A stretch of DNA of 64,000 nucleotides from Odiellus spinosus (GCA_963920705.1 OY987228.1:1736001-1800000); one strand, 5' to 3'; shown: positions 21,285-33,405, numbered from the stretch's first letter. Numbers and translations: made by a program. Notes: generated by a model not told the origin, from the letters alone.

Positions 21285-21925
21285 TACCGGGTGTTTCGAA
21301 AATAGTGATAGGATCGAGCTCTCCAGAGGTCCCCATTCATCCTCCTAGGTTGTAACACATATTTTTTAAGTACAAGAAACGTTACATCATTATAACATAT
21401 TTGTAAGCCACTTATGATACGTATATGTATCATCACAACTTAGGGTGTTTCGAAAATAGTAATAGGATTGAGCTCCAGTGGGTTCTATGGGCCATTTTAA
21501 GACGAAAATGTTCTATGACGTTTTGTCGTACGGAGCGCCGTTTAAGAGTTACGAAATGATTCATGTGCGGATGACCCGTATACTCAATGCTAAGATCAAT
21601 TTTATCACGCGCGTGCTTTTAAACTTATTTTATCATTGAGTATACGTTTATTAATGTACGTTAAGGGGTCATCCGCACATAAATAATTTCGTAACTCTCG
21701 AACGGCACCCCGTACGACAAAACGTCAAAGAACATTTTCGTCTTAAAATGGCCCATAGAACCCACTGGAGCTCAGTCCTATTACTATTTTCGAAACACCC
21801 TAAGTTGTGATGATACATATACGTATCATAAGTGGCTTACAAATATGTTATAATGATGTAACGTTTCTTGTACTTAAAAAATATATGTGTTACAACCTAG
21901 GAGGATGAATGGGGACCTCTGGAGA
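21285..21925. mobile_element. Inverted-repeat element, family 2, with extra inverted flank, spacer S
   Basis: GGGTGTTTCGAAAATAGT...ACTATTTTCGAAACACCC ends at about 21444-21800. The flanking sequence (TCCAGAGGTCCCC...CAACTTA) is itself present on both sides as an inverted duplication, so the foldback runs from about 21317 to 21925. Spacer S' has only one flank copy. Confidence 0.7.
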
Positions 21926-22346
21926 AGAATTCTCAAAGGCTCGGAATTAATTTGTAAATTATCCGTACATACTTAGATGTGGTTAAAAAATCAGGAAGCT
22001 GGAGCGTGAATTTAAAACTTTAGACAAGAATTTGTATCTCGCCACGACTTTTCTCCCCTACATTTTAGTGCTTTTTAGCTTTTTTTTTTTGGGAGTTTCA
22101 ATTTCCCATTTATTCTCTCAAACCGGGGCTTCTATAGTCTATAGTGCGAGCACAGCCGAAGCGCGTGATCGAGGAGGCTATGGCCTTGACATAAAGCGCG
22201 CGAAACCTCGACAATTTCATTTCTCGACGGGGGTTCACATCACGTGATTTCCCATAATTTGTAAAAACGTTTTTGAATATTGAGTTTAGCCTAATTATTT
22301 TGAAGACCACAATCGTTTAAACATTAACAAATTTTTGTGTGTGACG

Positions 22347-24180
22347 ATGGATGCTGAAATTATAACGCTGTTACGTAAACTTTCTTTTGAGGATTTAAAC
22401 TCACTCACCTTTACAACTACCAAGGGATTGGTCAAACCACGGAACAAAGAAGGTACATTACTATTACTAGTTTACTACTTTAATTAATTTAATTAATAAT
22501 TTTCGACAATGAGAAAATTAAATCACAATCACGGAATTCCATTACGTTTTGTTACGTTCACCAGCATTGACAATGCCAAATCATTGAGGGATTCTTATAC
22601 AGATGCCATACAAGCCATAGTTATGTTTTCCGAGGATCCTTCAATTCTTTTAAGAAGCAGGAAAATCAAAAGGGAGCTGCTCTTTCAATATCTTCTGGAT
22701 TCTGGAGTACAGGTTTCGGTGAATGGTACTAAAACAGACTACATTGATGCCTGCCTTAGGTTTTGGGGAAATGCTGTAAGTTTCTCATGGCCTAAGTTTC
22801 TTTTAAAATAATTAATGAAATTAATCTTTCAAGGACGCGATGCGGGAACAATTGCGAGAAAATGTAGCCCAATTTCAAGTTCAAGCTTACAATATACAAG
22901 CTAATCGCAATCCAGTTCCTCAAGAATGTCAGCCGAGTTACGAAATGAACTTTTTAAATCCCATCATTACCTATCCAAACCAAAAATCTGTTCCACCTCC
23001 TTTTGTACAACAAATAGTACAAATGCCAAATACTGAACTACATAATCAGGTCCCAATTTTTTATCGACAACATCAAGGGGCCCCTGTACCGATCACAGAA
23101 ATCATAGAAGAGCCAAATCATCCTCAAGAACTTGGAACCTATTTTGTCAACTGGCTTTACAAAACATTGAACGGAGATTCCCCCAATTTCCCAAATCCTT
23201 CTTTAGTACCAGAAAGTTTTTGGCCTGATTGCACCATCGAAGTTTACATGGAAGGAAACGATCACGACTCTAAATACGCTTGCATCCAAGGAGCCAACAA
23301 TATTTTGTTGTTTTTCAAGTGTGTTTTGAACAGTAATCGACTCTATGTGGTTCCCGAAATGGAATCTATTGAAACAAACCACAATAGTCACGGTGTAGTC
23401 AAAATTACGGTCAAAGGAATTATGCATCAAATACCAAATGTAGCTGGTAGGTTACTCCACAATCTTTGATATTAGTATACCAGGGTTTGTACAAACATAT
23501 AAAACATAGAAAACCTGGAAATATGTTACAAAAACTGATGACACTCAAAACTGATAAAAGGGAAGATTTTGTAGCTTCTAAAAACAGAACTCTCAATTTT
23601 GTTTATTTGAAGCCCAATTTTCTATATTCTTAACATTTTTTATTTTAAAAATATACACAGGAAAATTTAAGAAAAGTAAAATGTCTGGAAATGCATTGTC
23701 GAAATTCATGTACAAACCCTGAATCTTACTTAAACCAATTGAGTTTTTAAAGGGATAATGAAGATGACAAACATGTTATTCTCATCGCTTAAGAGCGTTA
23801 AAAATTAAAATAGGCATAAAAGATAAAATTCACCAGAGGCTTCTACTACATTATAGTTAATTTAAAACTACTTTAAACAAAGTTGTGAAACGTGAAGAAA
23901 TCATTTATACATATTTTAACGCTTCTATTGGATTAAAAATAACTTTGTACTCGTCTTCATTATCCCTTTAATCCTATCCCTTTTTTTGTAAATAGCTAAT
24001 AATGTTTGTTTATTGATTTATTTAGGACTATTCGAACAAGTTTTCCTTCTTATCAGAGACCCAGCAGTAGCGACTGAAGTTAGGAAAATCAGAAACACAA
24101 TGTTGAGAATGAAGCTTAATTGTCCTCTTCAAGATTTTCTTCAGTGTCAAGAAGCTTTCATAAATATGATATTCAACTAG
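22347..24180 (+). CDS. C3orf38/DUF4518-like cellular protein, intact, unit 3
   Basis: Four exons: 22347-22452, 22603-22775, 22834-23446 and 24026-24180. All introns are GT-AG and phases fit (1, 0, 1), giving 348 residues, close to the vertebrate C3orf38 length. The pattern matches that family from memory: an N-terminal helical block ending in GLVKPRNKE, then DAIQAIVMFSED, LLRSRKIKRELLFQYL, a Pro/Gln-rich linker, a WF/W-D-C block (FWPDCTIEVYMEGND), and VAGLFEQVFLLIRDP at the exon 3-4 junction. The second half looks like an NTF2-like fold. The human protein is poorly characterised and linked to apoptosis in the literature. It is a cellular gene carried inside the amplicon. The match of exon joins to the family's domain order is strong support for the splice model. 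Confidence 0.85.
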
Positions 24181-24841
24181 TCTGCGCGTTTGTTTTTAAA
24201 TTTCAAATTTTAATTGAAAAATGTGGCGTCCCCAAAAAAATAATCAATTTTATGGAAATGAACAAGAAAATTGAAAAAGGTTTATTCTTAATAAAAAAAT
24301 ATAAAAAACATGTACATTCCAAAAAAACAGTGAGTTTAAAATATCATTTTCTAATTCTCGTTGATCTTCGAGTTACAATCACTTTGGTTTCTGAAGGTTC
24401 TTCGGTCAGAGCCACTCTGCTCCTGAACGGTCCCTGTGCTTCCCTGCATTTTTCCCCTCTTCCCCTTCAAAAAACGCTTTTATAATGTGGCGGTATCTTT
24501 TATCGGCACAATTGAAGGAACTAAAAAAAATCACTACCATAAATTTCTCTTAGGGGAGAGTCTGTTTTTTCTTTCCCATCTATTTCAAAAAATCTCCCAA
24601 GAATGAAATGGTCAATTCATTACAGCGTATGAATGCCATATATTGGTATAGTTAGTAATCATACAATTTGTATTTTAATTTTTTTAGCAACGCGCGTGTA
24701 TTTTATTAAAAAGAGCAACATTATTTATCTTTATTAAAATAAATAAGGACAATTTTAATAAAAAGATAATATTTTTTGGTTACCGCTAGGGGCTAGTTTA
24801 TTTACGTCACACATTTGAAAATTTGACGTGTGAACACTAGA

Positions 24842-24885
24842 GTTACTCACGGACTTTCCATTTAGATTGAAAGTCCGTGAGTAAC
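24842..24885. repeat. 44-bp palindrome, unit 3
   Basis: Same hairpin as at 16292, inverted, with one mismatch in an arm (TTTCCAT against ATTGAAA) and loop TTAG. Confidence 0.9.
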
Positions 24886-25314
24886 TATTGCGCTAAGTTC
24901 CATAGTTACATTGTTTATATATGCTATATAACAGTTTGAATAGGTGGGATGCTGTTTATGATTCATAAATTTAAAAATCAAATTCTTCTTACCAGGCGTT
25001 TACACGGTCTCATCGGTCAAAACTTTTAAAACTTAGTAAAAAGGATCATGAATATGTGTATCACAGCGGAGGGAGGGGGGCGAGGGCAACCATATAAAAT
25101 AATAAACTCGTTAATCTGCCCCCTTTTAAGTAAGCAAAATGAATCCAAAAGTAAATTTATTTATATTTTATTAATTTCTTCCTGACTACAAAAAAAGTAT
25201 AGTTACGAAATTGTAATTTTTTAAATCTAGTCAAATCATGGAAGAACCGGATTTCGTTACTCCATGGTCAAATTGTTAGGTTTTGTAGCTATCTCACGGA
25301 ATAGTTTAAAGACA

Positions 25315-27435
25315 TCACAATCGTGAGGAGCGAAAACAATTAAAAATATAATTCGTTTGATGTATTATTAATCTTCGGGGTTTTGAAAAATCAAATTCTA
25401 TTCCTAAGAAGTATTTAATTTCTCCTAAATCCGTAACGTCAAATGATTTTATTAATAATTCGAATATCTTCTTCATTGTTATTATATATCGCGAAATTAT
25501 CAATATATCATCAACGTAAACAATGACTATTGCTGACCATCCTAATCTGTACACGCAGTTACATCCTTTAAGTCTTGATAAACCGATTTGTCCGAATGTT
25601 TTATCTAGTTCATTGAACCATTCACGACCACTTTGCTTAAGTCCATATAACGCCCTTTTCAATTTCCAAATATAGTTTTCTTTGCCAGGTCTGACGAATC
25701 CTTCTGGTTGCGCCAAATATATATTTTCTGACAACTTTCCATACAAATAGGCGCATTTTATATCGAGATGCTTGTGAGTCCATCCCAAACAGACTACGAA
25801 AATGTATAATAATATACTGATTATTGTGAAATTAACTACCGGGGCATAGGTTTGATAATAATCAATTCCATATTTTTGAGCGAATCCCTGAGCTACTAAA
25901 CGAGCTTTGTATTTACTAATTTCACCATTTGCTTTCTTCTTTATAGTGTATACCCATTTACATCCTATAATTTTCTTCGCTTCTGATTTGGGTTTATTAT
26001 CATAAACGTCTCTTTCTTTTATAGTTTTCAATTCTTCCTTCATAGTAGTTTCCCATTTTTCAGAATCTTTGCAACTCATAGCTTCTTGATACGTAAGTGG
26101 TATTTCCACACAATTTGCTTCGATATTATTTCTTGTTTTCGCCGTTGGTTTAAAAGAAAATTGTTTACTCTCAAATGGTTCACCTTTACTTTTGAATAAT
26201 TTCTGAATATCGTTAAGTGATATTAAAGGTTTCTTTCCATAATAATAATATACATCGGTTCTTGATCCGGTTTTTCTAGGAACTTCTTTTCTCGTTAAAT
26301 TTAGGGGTAAGATAATACTATTGTCCGTCGCTTTTGCAGGTTTTTCGAAGGTAACATATTCATCATCGTCACTTTCAGCTATATCACTTTCATCTTCCAT
26401 TTCGGTTACTTCTTCTATTGCTTCTAGTGGAGTTTTTACTTTTATACCTTCCGATTCTACTAATCTGTCTACTTTCTTCGGAACAACCTCTCTTGACGTT
26501 ACTTCTTTACTTCCATTAGAATAATCTCTTTGCCATTCTTCATTATAGAAATATAAATTCTTCGTCCTTTGTCGTGTCTTATTCATGAATACCCAGTTTA
26601 TTTTCATTAAATTTTACATGTTTCGTTTCTATAACTTTTCTTTCATTTGGGAGCCAAATTCTATATCCTCTTGTGTTCATTGCGTAACCAACTAATATAC
26701 CGAGTTTAGACCTCCTTTGTAGTTTGTTACGATATATCTTCGGTATCAATGTGAACGCTAAACATCCGTAAACTTTTAAATGTTGTACCGATGGTTTTCT
26801 ATTTAGCCATAATTCTTCTGGTACTTTTCGTTTGGTTTTTGAGTGAGGTAATCGGTTAGTTAAATGTGTGAAGGCCATTAATGCTTCACCCCAGAGTTCC
26901 TGGGGTAACTTGGCTTCAATCAGCATAGCGCGTACTCCGTCCATCAGTGTACGATTTGAACGTTCAGCGATTCTGTTCATCTCAGGTGTATATACATTTG
27001 TTCGTTCCATTTTTATACCTTCTTTCACATAGTTTCTTAAATTCATTTGAACAGTATTCCATTCCGTTGTCTGTTCTTAATCGCTTCAGTTTACTTCCAG
27101 ATTGTCTCTCTACCCACGCTTTATATATTTGAAATTTCATCATCGCTTCACTTTTCTTTTCCATAAGTTTTTCTGGTATGATCATCAATAAAACTTATAA
27201 AGTAGCTGGCACCACCTTGAGATTGTTTGGCTGCGGGTCCCCATACGTCGCTATGTACCAAGTCTAAAATATTGTTACTCGTTATTTTTTCAATTTCTCT
27301 CGATGGTTCTTTAGTTGCTTTTGCTAGTTTACAAGATACGCAAATATCCATTAGTAGTTTATTCCTGTACAACAAAAAGGGGGAAAACACTTTTATCTTT
27401 CCACCCCCCTCCAAAACAACCAATGACGTCATCAA
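25315..27435 (-). pseudogene. Ty1/copia relic, unit 3
   Basis: The same integrase-RT fragment as unit 2, in minus orientation. The RT part is one long open frame (26607-25315) with the LVAQGFAQK, YGLKQS and YVDD motifs and no 36-bp duplication. The integrase part is split into 27435-27148, 27188-26982 and 27046-26579 by small indels, and the shared stop separates integrase from RT. No LTRs and no RNase H. Confidence 0.88.
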
Positions 27436-27800
27436 ATCAACAAATTAGCATCATCCCCGCCCTTAAAAACAACAAATGACGTCATCCGTCAACAATACTC
27501 GCGTCATCCCCGCCCCCAAAGGCTACAGATTTACCTAATTAGCCCCGCCCCCAAAATCAACAAACAACGCATCCGTCAACAGCGCATCCGTCAATAAACA
27601 GCTCATCCGTCAACAAATTGGCCTAATTAACCCCGCCAGTCTGACCCGGCCTAACCCTCGGTCGAAAAACCCATTTTCAAGGAGGACTAACACAAATTTT
27701 AATTTTTCCGTCCCTGCTCCTTTATTTTTCCAAAAATGACAAAAGTTTTAACACTATATCGGTAGAATTCTAGGCTCATATCAACGTCATTCCGACGTCA
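27408..27800. promoter_or_regulatory. CRE/GC-box-rich minisatellite, unit 3
   Basis: Reverse-complement copy of 13290-13735, with two ATGACGTCAT sites (near 27423 and 27476) and CCCCGCCC boxes. It lies between the start of the membrane-protein gene and the 5' end of the copia relic. Confidence 0.6.
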
Positions 27801-27882
27801 TTTTTAAAACATCACGTGACTTTAAAGATATCAAACAAAACACCCTTCAGTTAAACGTCATTTAAACTCGGAAATCCAAACT

Positions 27883-28252
27883 TTGAAGATGTTGGATCTT
27901 GAATCGTTTTTAACTTTTACTCTCGATATCTGGATCGACTATTGGTTATTGTTAACTGGGATTTTCATTGTACTTCTTCTTCAAATTCCACCAAATTGGC
28001 TGGTCGCTCTAGTCCTTATATTTTTGTTACCCATATCAATACCAATTGCTTTGTGTTTCGTTATTAGCAAACGATCCACATTGTCTCTTGGTAACATGTT
28101 CACCTTTATTTTGTATTTTGTTTTACGGATACGAAGCTTTAAAAACATTGTTTTTAGTTCCTGTAAAAATCTCAGAGTATTTTTATAGAGAAAGTCGGTT
28201 TTATTATTTTTCATGCCTCAGGAAATATGGAAAATTAAATGAAAAGCAATAA
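27883..28252 (+). pseudogene. Small membrane protein, unit 3 (frameshifted)
   Basis: The N-terminal half with two hydrophobic segments is open from the ATG at 27889 (27883 is the upstream in-frame codon region). Two bases are missing near 28048 (GCTTTGTG against GCTTTTTGTG in unit 2), so the native C terminus continues only in another frame (28046-28252). Confidence 0.6.
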
Positions 28253-28279
28253 ATTGTTTTGTTTAACATATTTGTATTT

Positions 28280-28660
28280 TTATTCACAATTTAAAACACA
28301 CCACATTTCATTGTTAATAGTATCTTCAGCTTTAAACTTAACAAAATAACGCTCATCTAGGCTTTTAAAGGCCGCATCTTGAAAGTCTTGACATTCTTCG
28401 TTGGAATTATATTTGTGAATTCTCCCTTTTTTACTTTTTCTTGATATAACGCGATTTCCATTGTCTCGCGAACAAAACCGATGGAACGCGGTAAAAGTTA
28501 GATTAATTGTCAAAGATATTTCAATGATAATATTTGGCAGACGCGAATTCTTCAGCATTTTAAGACACACAAGTTTTTCAATTATATTTTGAAAAGGTTC
28601 ACCATATTGCTCGCGTTTATGATCAATCTCCAGGAGATAAAGCGTCCCTAAACGCGACAC
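28280..28660 (-). CDS. Orphan ORF C, unit 3
   Basis: Same 126-codon frame as 12450-12830, open here. It has no ATG at the start; the stop overlaps AATAAA on the minus strand. Function unknown. Confidence 0.4.
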   Translation of the reverse strand: MSRLGTLYLLEIDHKREQYGEPFQNIIEKLVCLKMLKNSRLPNIIIEISLTINLTFTAFHRFCSRDNGNRVISRKSKKGRIHKYNSNEECQDFQDAAFKSLDERYFVKFKAEDTINNEMWCVLNCE

Positions 28661-28936
28661 TTTAATTTTTAGATTGCCTTTTACATATTCTAAACCCCAC
28701 AGTTATACGTAGAGCACACGGATGTAAATTTATCCCTTGACATTTGTGAAAGAGAGATATAAGGTTAGATATGTGATTCGGAAAGGATTAAAAGGATGCT
28801 CAAGTTAAAAAAAGCGTTGAAAAGGAAAGATTAATTAATGTTAGTAAGGAAATTGAAGGATAAAATAAGAGAGGAATGAAATGGGAAGGATGGGCAAAAT
28901 AAAATAATAGAAAGAAGGAAAGGGATTATCCAAAGA

Positions 28937-29288
28937 CTAATCTTTGGGATAGCAGCAGCAGTGATAATTCACTTTATTCTCCCTTTCAAAAACGCTACAC
29001 GCTTTCATATATCGATTTTCAAGGGGGCAAAACTGTTTACAGTTGACACAAATATCATTTAACCTTAAATATTCTAAGGGTGGAAAGGATATTTGTGTCA
29101 ATAGAACATTTTCCCGCTGAAGATATACGGCTTCTTTAAAGACATAGCACGTGGGGTTAAGGCAGAAATGAATAATTTGATCTACTGTATGACACACAGC
29201 ATAAGTTGTTATGTCGCACGAAGGACACTGGGGAATTTCATTCCTTTTTATGATTTTTTTCCGCGGTAATTCCGTCTCAGATGGAAAT
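28937..29288 (-). CDS. Zinc exon B, unit 3
   Basis: Open from a TATATAG acceptor (29290) to the stop at 28937, same length as in unit 2. It retains CPSC, CLNPTC and CVNCKQFC; the last HCCR is HCCC here. It again lacks an upstream start exon that I can identify. Confidence 0.5.
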
Positions 29289-29344
29289 CTATATAAAAAA
29301 TCAAAATATACTCAATTTTATTAAAATGGCAAGGTTTTTCTTTC

Positions 29345-29842
29345 TATTTAACATGTAATCTAACTATACTTAAAATATTTAAAGAGCGTTTCAAAACTCG
29401 GGTTTATATAAAAAGTATATATTGTTCTAAAAAGTTAATTACTTTTTTACAAGGGCGTGTATCATATTGAAAATATTAGATCCTCTAGGGCATAAATATA
29501 TTCAACTTATTTTACTATAAAAGTATTCAAGGCTTTAAGTAAAGAGTTTCTTATATGATAATTAAACCAAGTTGGGAAATGTTTAATATAGTTATTTAAC
29601 ATGTAATCTAACTATACTTAAAATATTTAAAGAGCGTTTCAAAACTCGGGTTTATATAAAAAATATATATTGCCCTAAAAAGTTAATTACTTTTTTACAA
29701 GGGCGTGTATCATATTGAAAATATTAGATCCTCTAGGGCATAAATATATTCAACTTATTTTACTATAAAAGTATTCAAGGCATTAAGTAAAGAGTTTCTT
29801 ATATGATAATTAAACTAAGTTGGGAAATGTTTAATATAGTTA
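29345..29842. repeat. 248-bp tandem direct repeat, unit 3
   Basis: Inverted counterpart of 11271-11768: two copies with the boundary near 29593, each with the CTCGGGTTTATATAAAA block. Confidence 0.85.
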
Positions 29843-30029
29843 ATATGCACGTGTTCATACATTAAAAAATGTATTTCTTAAGAAAAAACTCGAATATAAC
29901 TATATAACTAGATAATATAAAATAACCTTGAGTTAATCTAGTATATAAAGCCGGCTAATTTCTACAAAATAATCGTTCTATTCAACGAAAAGATTATATA
30001 CGAATCAGTTATTTTAAAAATAATTGAAA

Positions 30030-31246
30030 ATGGGCCGTCAGGAGAATCTCGAACAAATGTAAGTATTTTTACAATTTTATTTTCAAGTGTTATCCGAATT
30101 AAATTAACTATATAACGTAGTTGGGGGTACGAACAAGACTGGCCGGAGGGAGTACTAGCGGCTCACCAACAGGTTCTTATAGACATAGAGATGGAAGAAG
30201 AGATGGAGGCCGAACTTCAAAATGAAAATGCGGCATAAATAGCATAAACCGGATTTTAAAGGGAAACTGTTACATTTTTTTTTCTATTTGTTATTAGGTT
30301 GGCAGCCGCTGTGGAAGAGGAGGATTTAGAGGAAAGGGAAAGGTATTTTGAAGATGAGGATCAAAACGCTCTTGATAATATCAGGTATTTATTGTTATTT
30401 TATGGCTTTAAAGGTTTGGGGTCTTATAGGCTGTTATGGTGGGATTTTGTAGGATATACTCGGCGTAATATCTGCAAGCTTCCCTGGTACACTTTGCTTT
30501 ACTAATTTTATGAATAGAACAGGGATTTGAAGCCCAATCTAGTTTGGGACAATCCCAACGGTTCAAATCCAAACATTCTATTTGAAACAGGTCTCCTATA
30601 ATATGACTTTTTTTCGTATCCTTTTACAAAAATTCGATCAAAGTTTTTAAACTTTGGGTCGGAACAATGCACGGCTAAACGTCCATAATCTAGCATACCA
30701 TACTCCCACGCCACACCTATCAGCTGATTCTGTACATAGTGGTTTACACGACGTATTTTTGGGGATAAAGCTGTTTTCGGGTATGGGGCTCTATAACTAG
30801 CAAAATGTATGCTTTTAGTGCCCCATTTCTCGTCCCCAAGTTGTTCAAATTTATGTATTGACAGCTCTTTAACAATGTACGTTTGATCCAACTTACTGCG
30901 TCTGTTATTAAATACTTCCTTCCCTTGCATGAAAAGGGCGTCCACTACCAGGGATTTTTCCAATGAATCTAAAATTAGAAAAATTAACATTAAAATTTTG
31001 TTTCTTTGCAGATTTCCTGAAAATCCCACCTGCTCTTTCTGTCAATCGGTCGAATTAAACTACGAGATTCTTATCCGGATCTTTCCCTATTTAGTTCATT
31101 ATTGCATGAATCCCGAATGCCGCTTTCACGAACTTCTTGTCGCAATGGTTATCCAGTCTCCCGGCGAGCCAATTTTTATCAATTTAAATGTTCTGGATAA
31201 CGATTATAATCTCGCGATTACTATCCATTTTCCTTGGTACCTCTAA
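30030..31246 (+). CDS. Zinc gene A, intact spliced gene with alternative last exons, unit 3
   Basis: Exon 1 30030-30058 ends in phase 2 with GTAAGT. Acceptor 1 (TAACGTAG) opens exon 2, 30121-30238, which stays in frame to a TAA and gives 48 residues. Acceptor 2 (TTATTAG) opens exon 3, 30298-30384, which joins exon 4, 31012-31246 (TTTGCAG acceptor), giving 116 residues with a Glu-rich helix and the putative zinc site CSFC...YCMNPEC. Both forms use the same first exon and phase. Exon 4 is two residues shorter than in units 2 and 4, in frame. The final intron contains the main coding exon of the minus-strand gene. No family recognised; splicing is predicted from sequence only. Confidence 0.65.
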
Positions 31247-32201
31247 ATTTATATCCCCTATAACTATCCATTATAACTAACCCTTTCTAGCTTTTAGCTT
31301 TACCATTTAACTAAACCTTTTATAGCTTTTAACTTTATTTTAAAATCACTAACTTTTTAATTAACTAACCATTAATGTTAGCTTTCACGTTTCTAAAATA
31401 ACTTATTACCCATCTATCCCTTTTTATCTATTTAACTAGGGTTTAATTCTATTTAATATGCATGCTGCTTTTTTTCCGTGACTCGTAGTTTAAATAAATC
31501 GACACCTCCCAGACTCTATCCTCATCTCCGGCCGCCATAAAACACGCTTGTCAGGAATTGGAACAAAACTAGCAAATACAAGCCTTGTACCTCATAACAC
31601 CTTCATCATTTAACGTCGCAGCTGTTGGGCACATTGACTCTATCCCAAGCAAATATTCATGCGTGGTTAAACTTCAGAAAAATCACAATCTTAGTAAATT
31701 GATACTATAGTCTAATAAAATATACTTCTGTATACACTAGAAATGGATTTCTGTCTATCCTAGTATAGTAAAATGGTCTTTTCTCTCACATGTATTGTAT
31801 CTATACTAAAATAAACTAATGGCCTTTGTCTATGGTCTCTCTCTATCCTAGACTAGTAAAATGAACTTTCTCTAGCCTAGAATAGCAAATAAGCTTATGT
31901 TGATCCATTTGAGATCTCATGTACATTATATACTCTTGATAATACTACAATAAAAATATTTTTCTTACTCATTATGACTTTTATTTCATGTATTTTAAAT
32001 TTCTATCATTTATAGATCTGCTTTTAAGTAACTATAACACTCTTGGTTGACGTACTAATACAACATTGGTCCGGATAAGGTTAGATCTAGAGTTATATTT
32101 ATATTATTAATGCTATAGATAGCTTTAAAGGGCTCATAAAACTATAACCGTAGAATATTTTCATAATGCAAAAACTGAAACTTACCAGCAGAAAAAGACA
32201 T
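30408..32201 (-). pseudogene. Spliced gene with possible RNase H-like fold, unit 3 copy
   Basis: Exon 1 32201-32186 has a good GTAAG donor, exon 2 30968-30408. An extra base in the A run near 30608-30614 (seven, against six in units 2 and 4) shifts the frame after VKGYEK, so the Cys-containing end is lost. The rest of the exon is open. Upstream is the TATAAAAGG box of the divergent promoter. Confidence 0.65.
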
Positions 32202-32730
32202 GGTACTTCTTGTTGTTGTTTTGAGTTACGGTGAAAAAAGAAAACTTTGAGTTGTAAGTTTAATCAAACTTTGGATATCTTTCCAATGATTACGAAAGCC
32301 TTTTATACTCATTTTCAGGGTTAAAACTGAAGTAGTTTACCTCGTGGACCAAAAGTGTCTAACATTGAAATAGCCAATCAGAAGTTAGATTACACGTGCA
32401 CTTTACCTGTATCAAAGCTAAATCCTATCTTTTATGAATTAACCAATCAAAAACTAATTTTACACGTGCCAACTAGTTTTTCAAGACTTATAAAATTTGA
32501 TGGACCAATCAAAAAATTAGAAAAGTTAATTACATAACTAGTTACTTATATTCTAACTTCGCCCAAATTACCATATTTTAATCGGAATATCGTGAACTTC
32601 GCCCATCTCTGGGATTTTCAAAACCACACCCAGATGAGTATATAAAGACGAGAAATTCAGGCAAACCTCACAAACGTTTCCAGCTCTCATCTCTTCAAGT
32701 CTTCACAACCTTAAAGTGTTCCTGTAACTC
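32202..32730. promoter_or_regulatory. Divergent promoter, unit 3
   Basis: Same element set as in unit 2, inverted: CCTTTTATACTC for the leftward gene (near 32299), TATATAAAG for the rightward gene (near 32639), three CCAAT boxes and two CACGTG sites in between. Confidence 0.65.
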
Positions 32731-33168
32731 ATGGCTGCTAATTCATCATCGAATAAACGCAAGGTAACCGACTTCTTTGATTCTTTACCTGATCTCTCAG
32801 ATAATTTGGATTGGAAAGATGAATTAATATCGCATATTAATACAGTTAAAGAAGGAAGTACTATTCAAAATCAAGGTGGCTTAGTTCCAAAATACGACGT
32901 GAAAGAAGACTCGGCTTCTTACTCTATAAGTTTACCAGCTCAAGTCGGAGATTACTACATTGATATACAAATTTACGAGTACAACAAGATTAAGAATTTA
33001 CCAGCCAATGAAATTTGGATGGCGGATGGTCGAAGACTACGTTTCTTTGCCCAAGAGAACAGCAAGGAGTGTAAACTGGTAAACTCTATTGTCACCCAAA
33101 TTGCTAAAGATATGAGGCAAAATCCGAATAAGCAAATCAGTCCAGCGAACAAAAGGGTCAAAAAGTAA
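32731..33168 (+). CDS. Small basic nuclear-type protein, unit 3
   Basis: 145 residues, the same protein as at 7955-8392. Two basic clusters at the ends and an acidic patch near residue 20 are kept. The polymerase gene follows 237 bp downstream in the same direction. Function unknown. Confidence 0.7.
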   Translation: MAANSSSNKRKVTDFFDSLPDLSDNLDWKDELISHINTVKEGSTIQNQGGLVPKYDVKEDSASYSISLPAQVGDYYIDIQIYEYNKIKNLPANEIWMADGRRLRFFAQENSKECKLVNSIVTQIAKDMRQNPNKQISPANKRVKK

Positions 33169-33405
33169 GTCAATGACTTTTCGATTTCTAACCCGGTTTA
33201 CGACTTCGAAACAAATTACGGCCTTGCTCTTAAAAGTAAAGTATGAACCCTTTATATATGAAGTCTTGGAACAAAGAAAGAAAATATCATTAACAAAAGC
33301 CCCCTTACGTATATTTCGGGGTTTATCGACTTTGTAGGTTGACATTTTATTGGCCAATCGCCGTTAAAAGCGAGCCGCGTTTTAACTTTCAAAACATTTC
33401 GAGTC
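33169..33405 (+). promoter_or_regulatory. Upstream region of polymerase gene, unit 3
   Basis: Contains the perfect CCAAT palindrome ATTGGCCAAT about 50 bp before the polymerase ATG. On the opposite strand there is a TATATAAAG. No other feature seen. Confidence 0.45.

Larger units (their letters stand above)
19244..21927. repeat. Spacer S between units 2 and 3
   Basis: Non-coding, about 2.7 kb. It matches spacer S' (57283-59812) in reverse complement, apart from roughly 155 bp more sequence here. It holds two inverted-repeat elements, a G/C-rich patch with GGGCCCGATAGGGCC near 20020, and insect-type CCCTGTATA ends at about 19820 and 20675. Open frames in it are short and out of frame between copies. 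Confidence 0.85.

Noticed and set aside
22509..22602. ATG at 22509 as the start of the C3orf38-like protein
   Set aside because: The frame from this ATG lies in intron 1. Splicing from 22452 to 22603 restores the family's N-terminal block and gives the correct phase, so the true start is 22347.
33037..33357. 106-codon minus-strand frame between basic-protein gene and polymerase
   Set aside because: Antisense to the basic protein and its 3' flank; unit 2 and unit 4 show only fragments, so it is not preserved.
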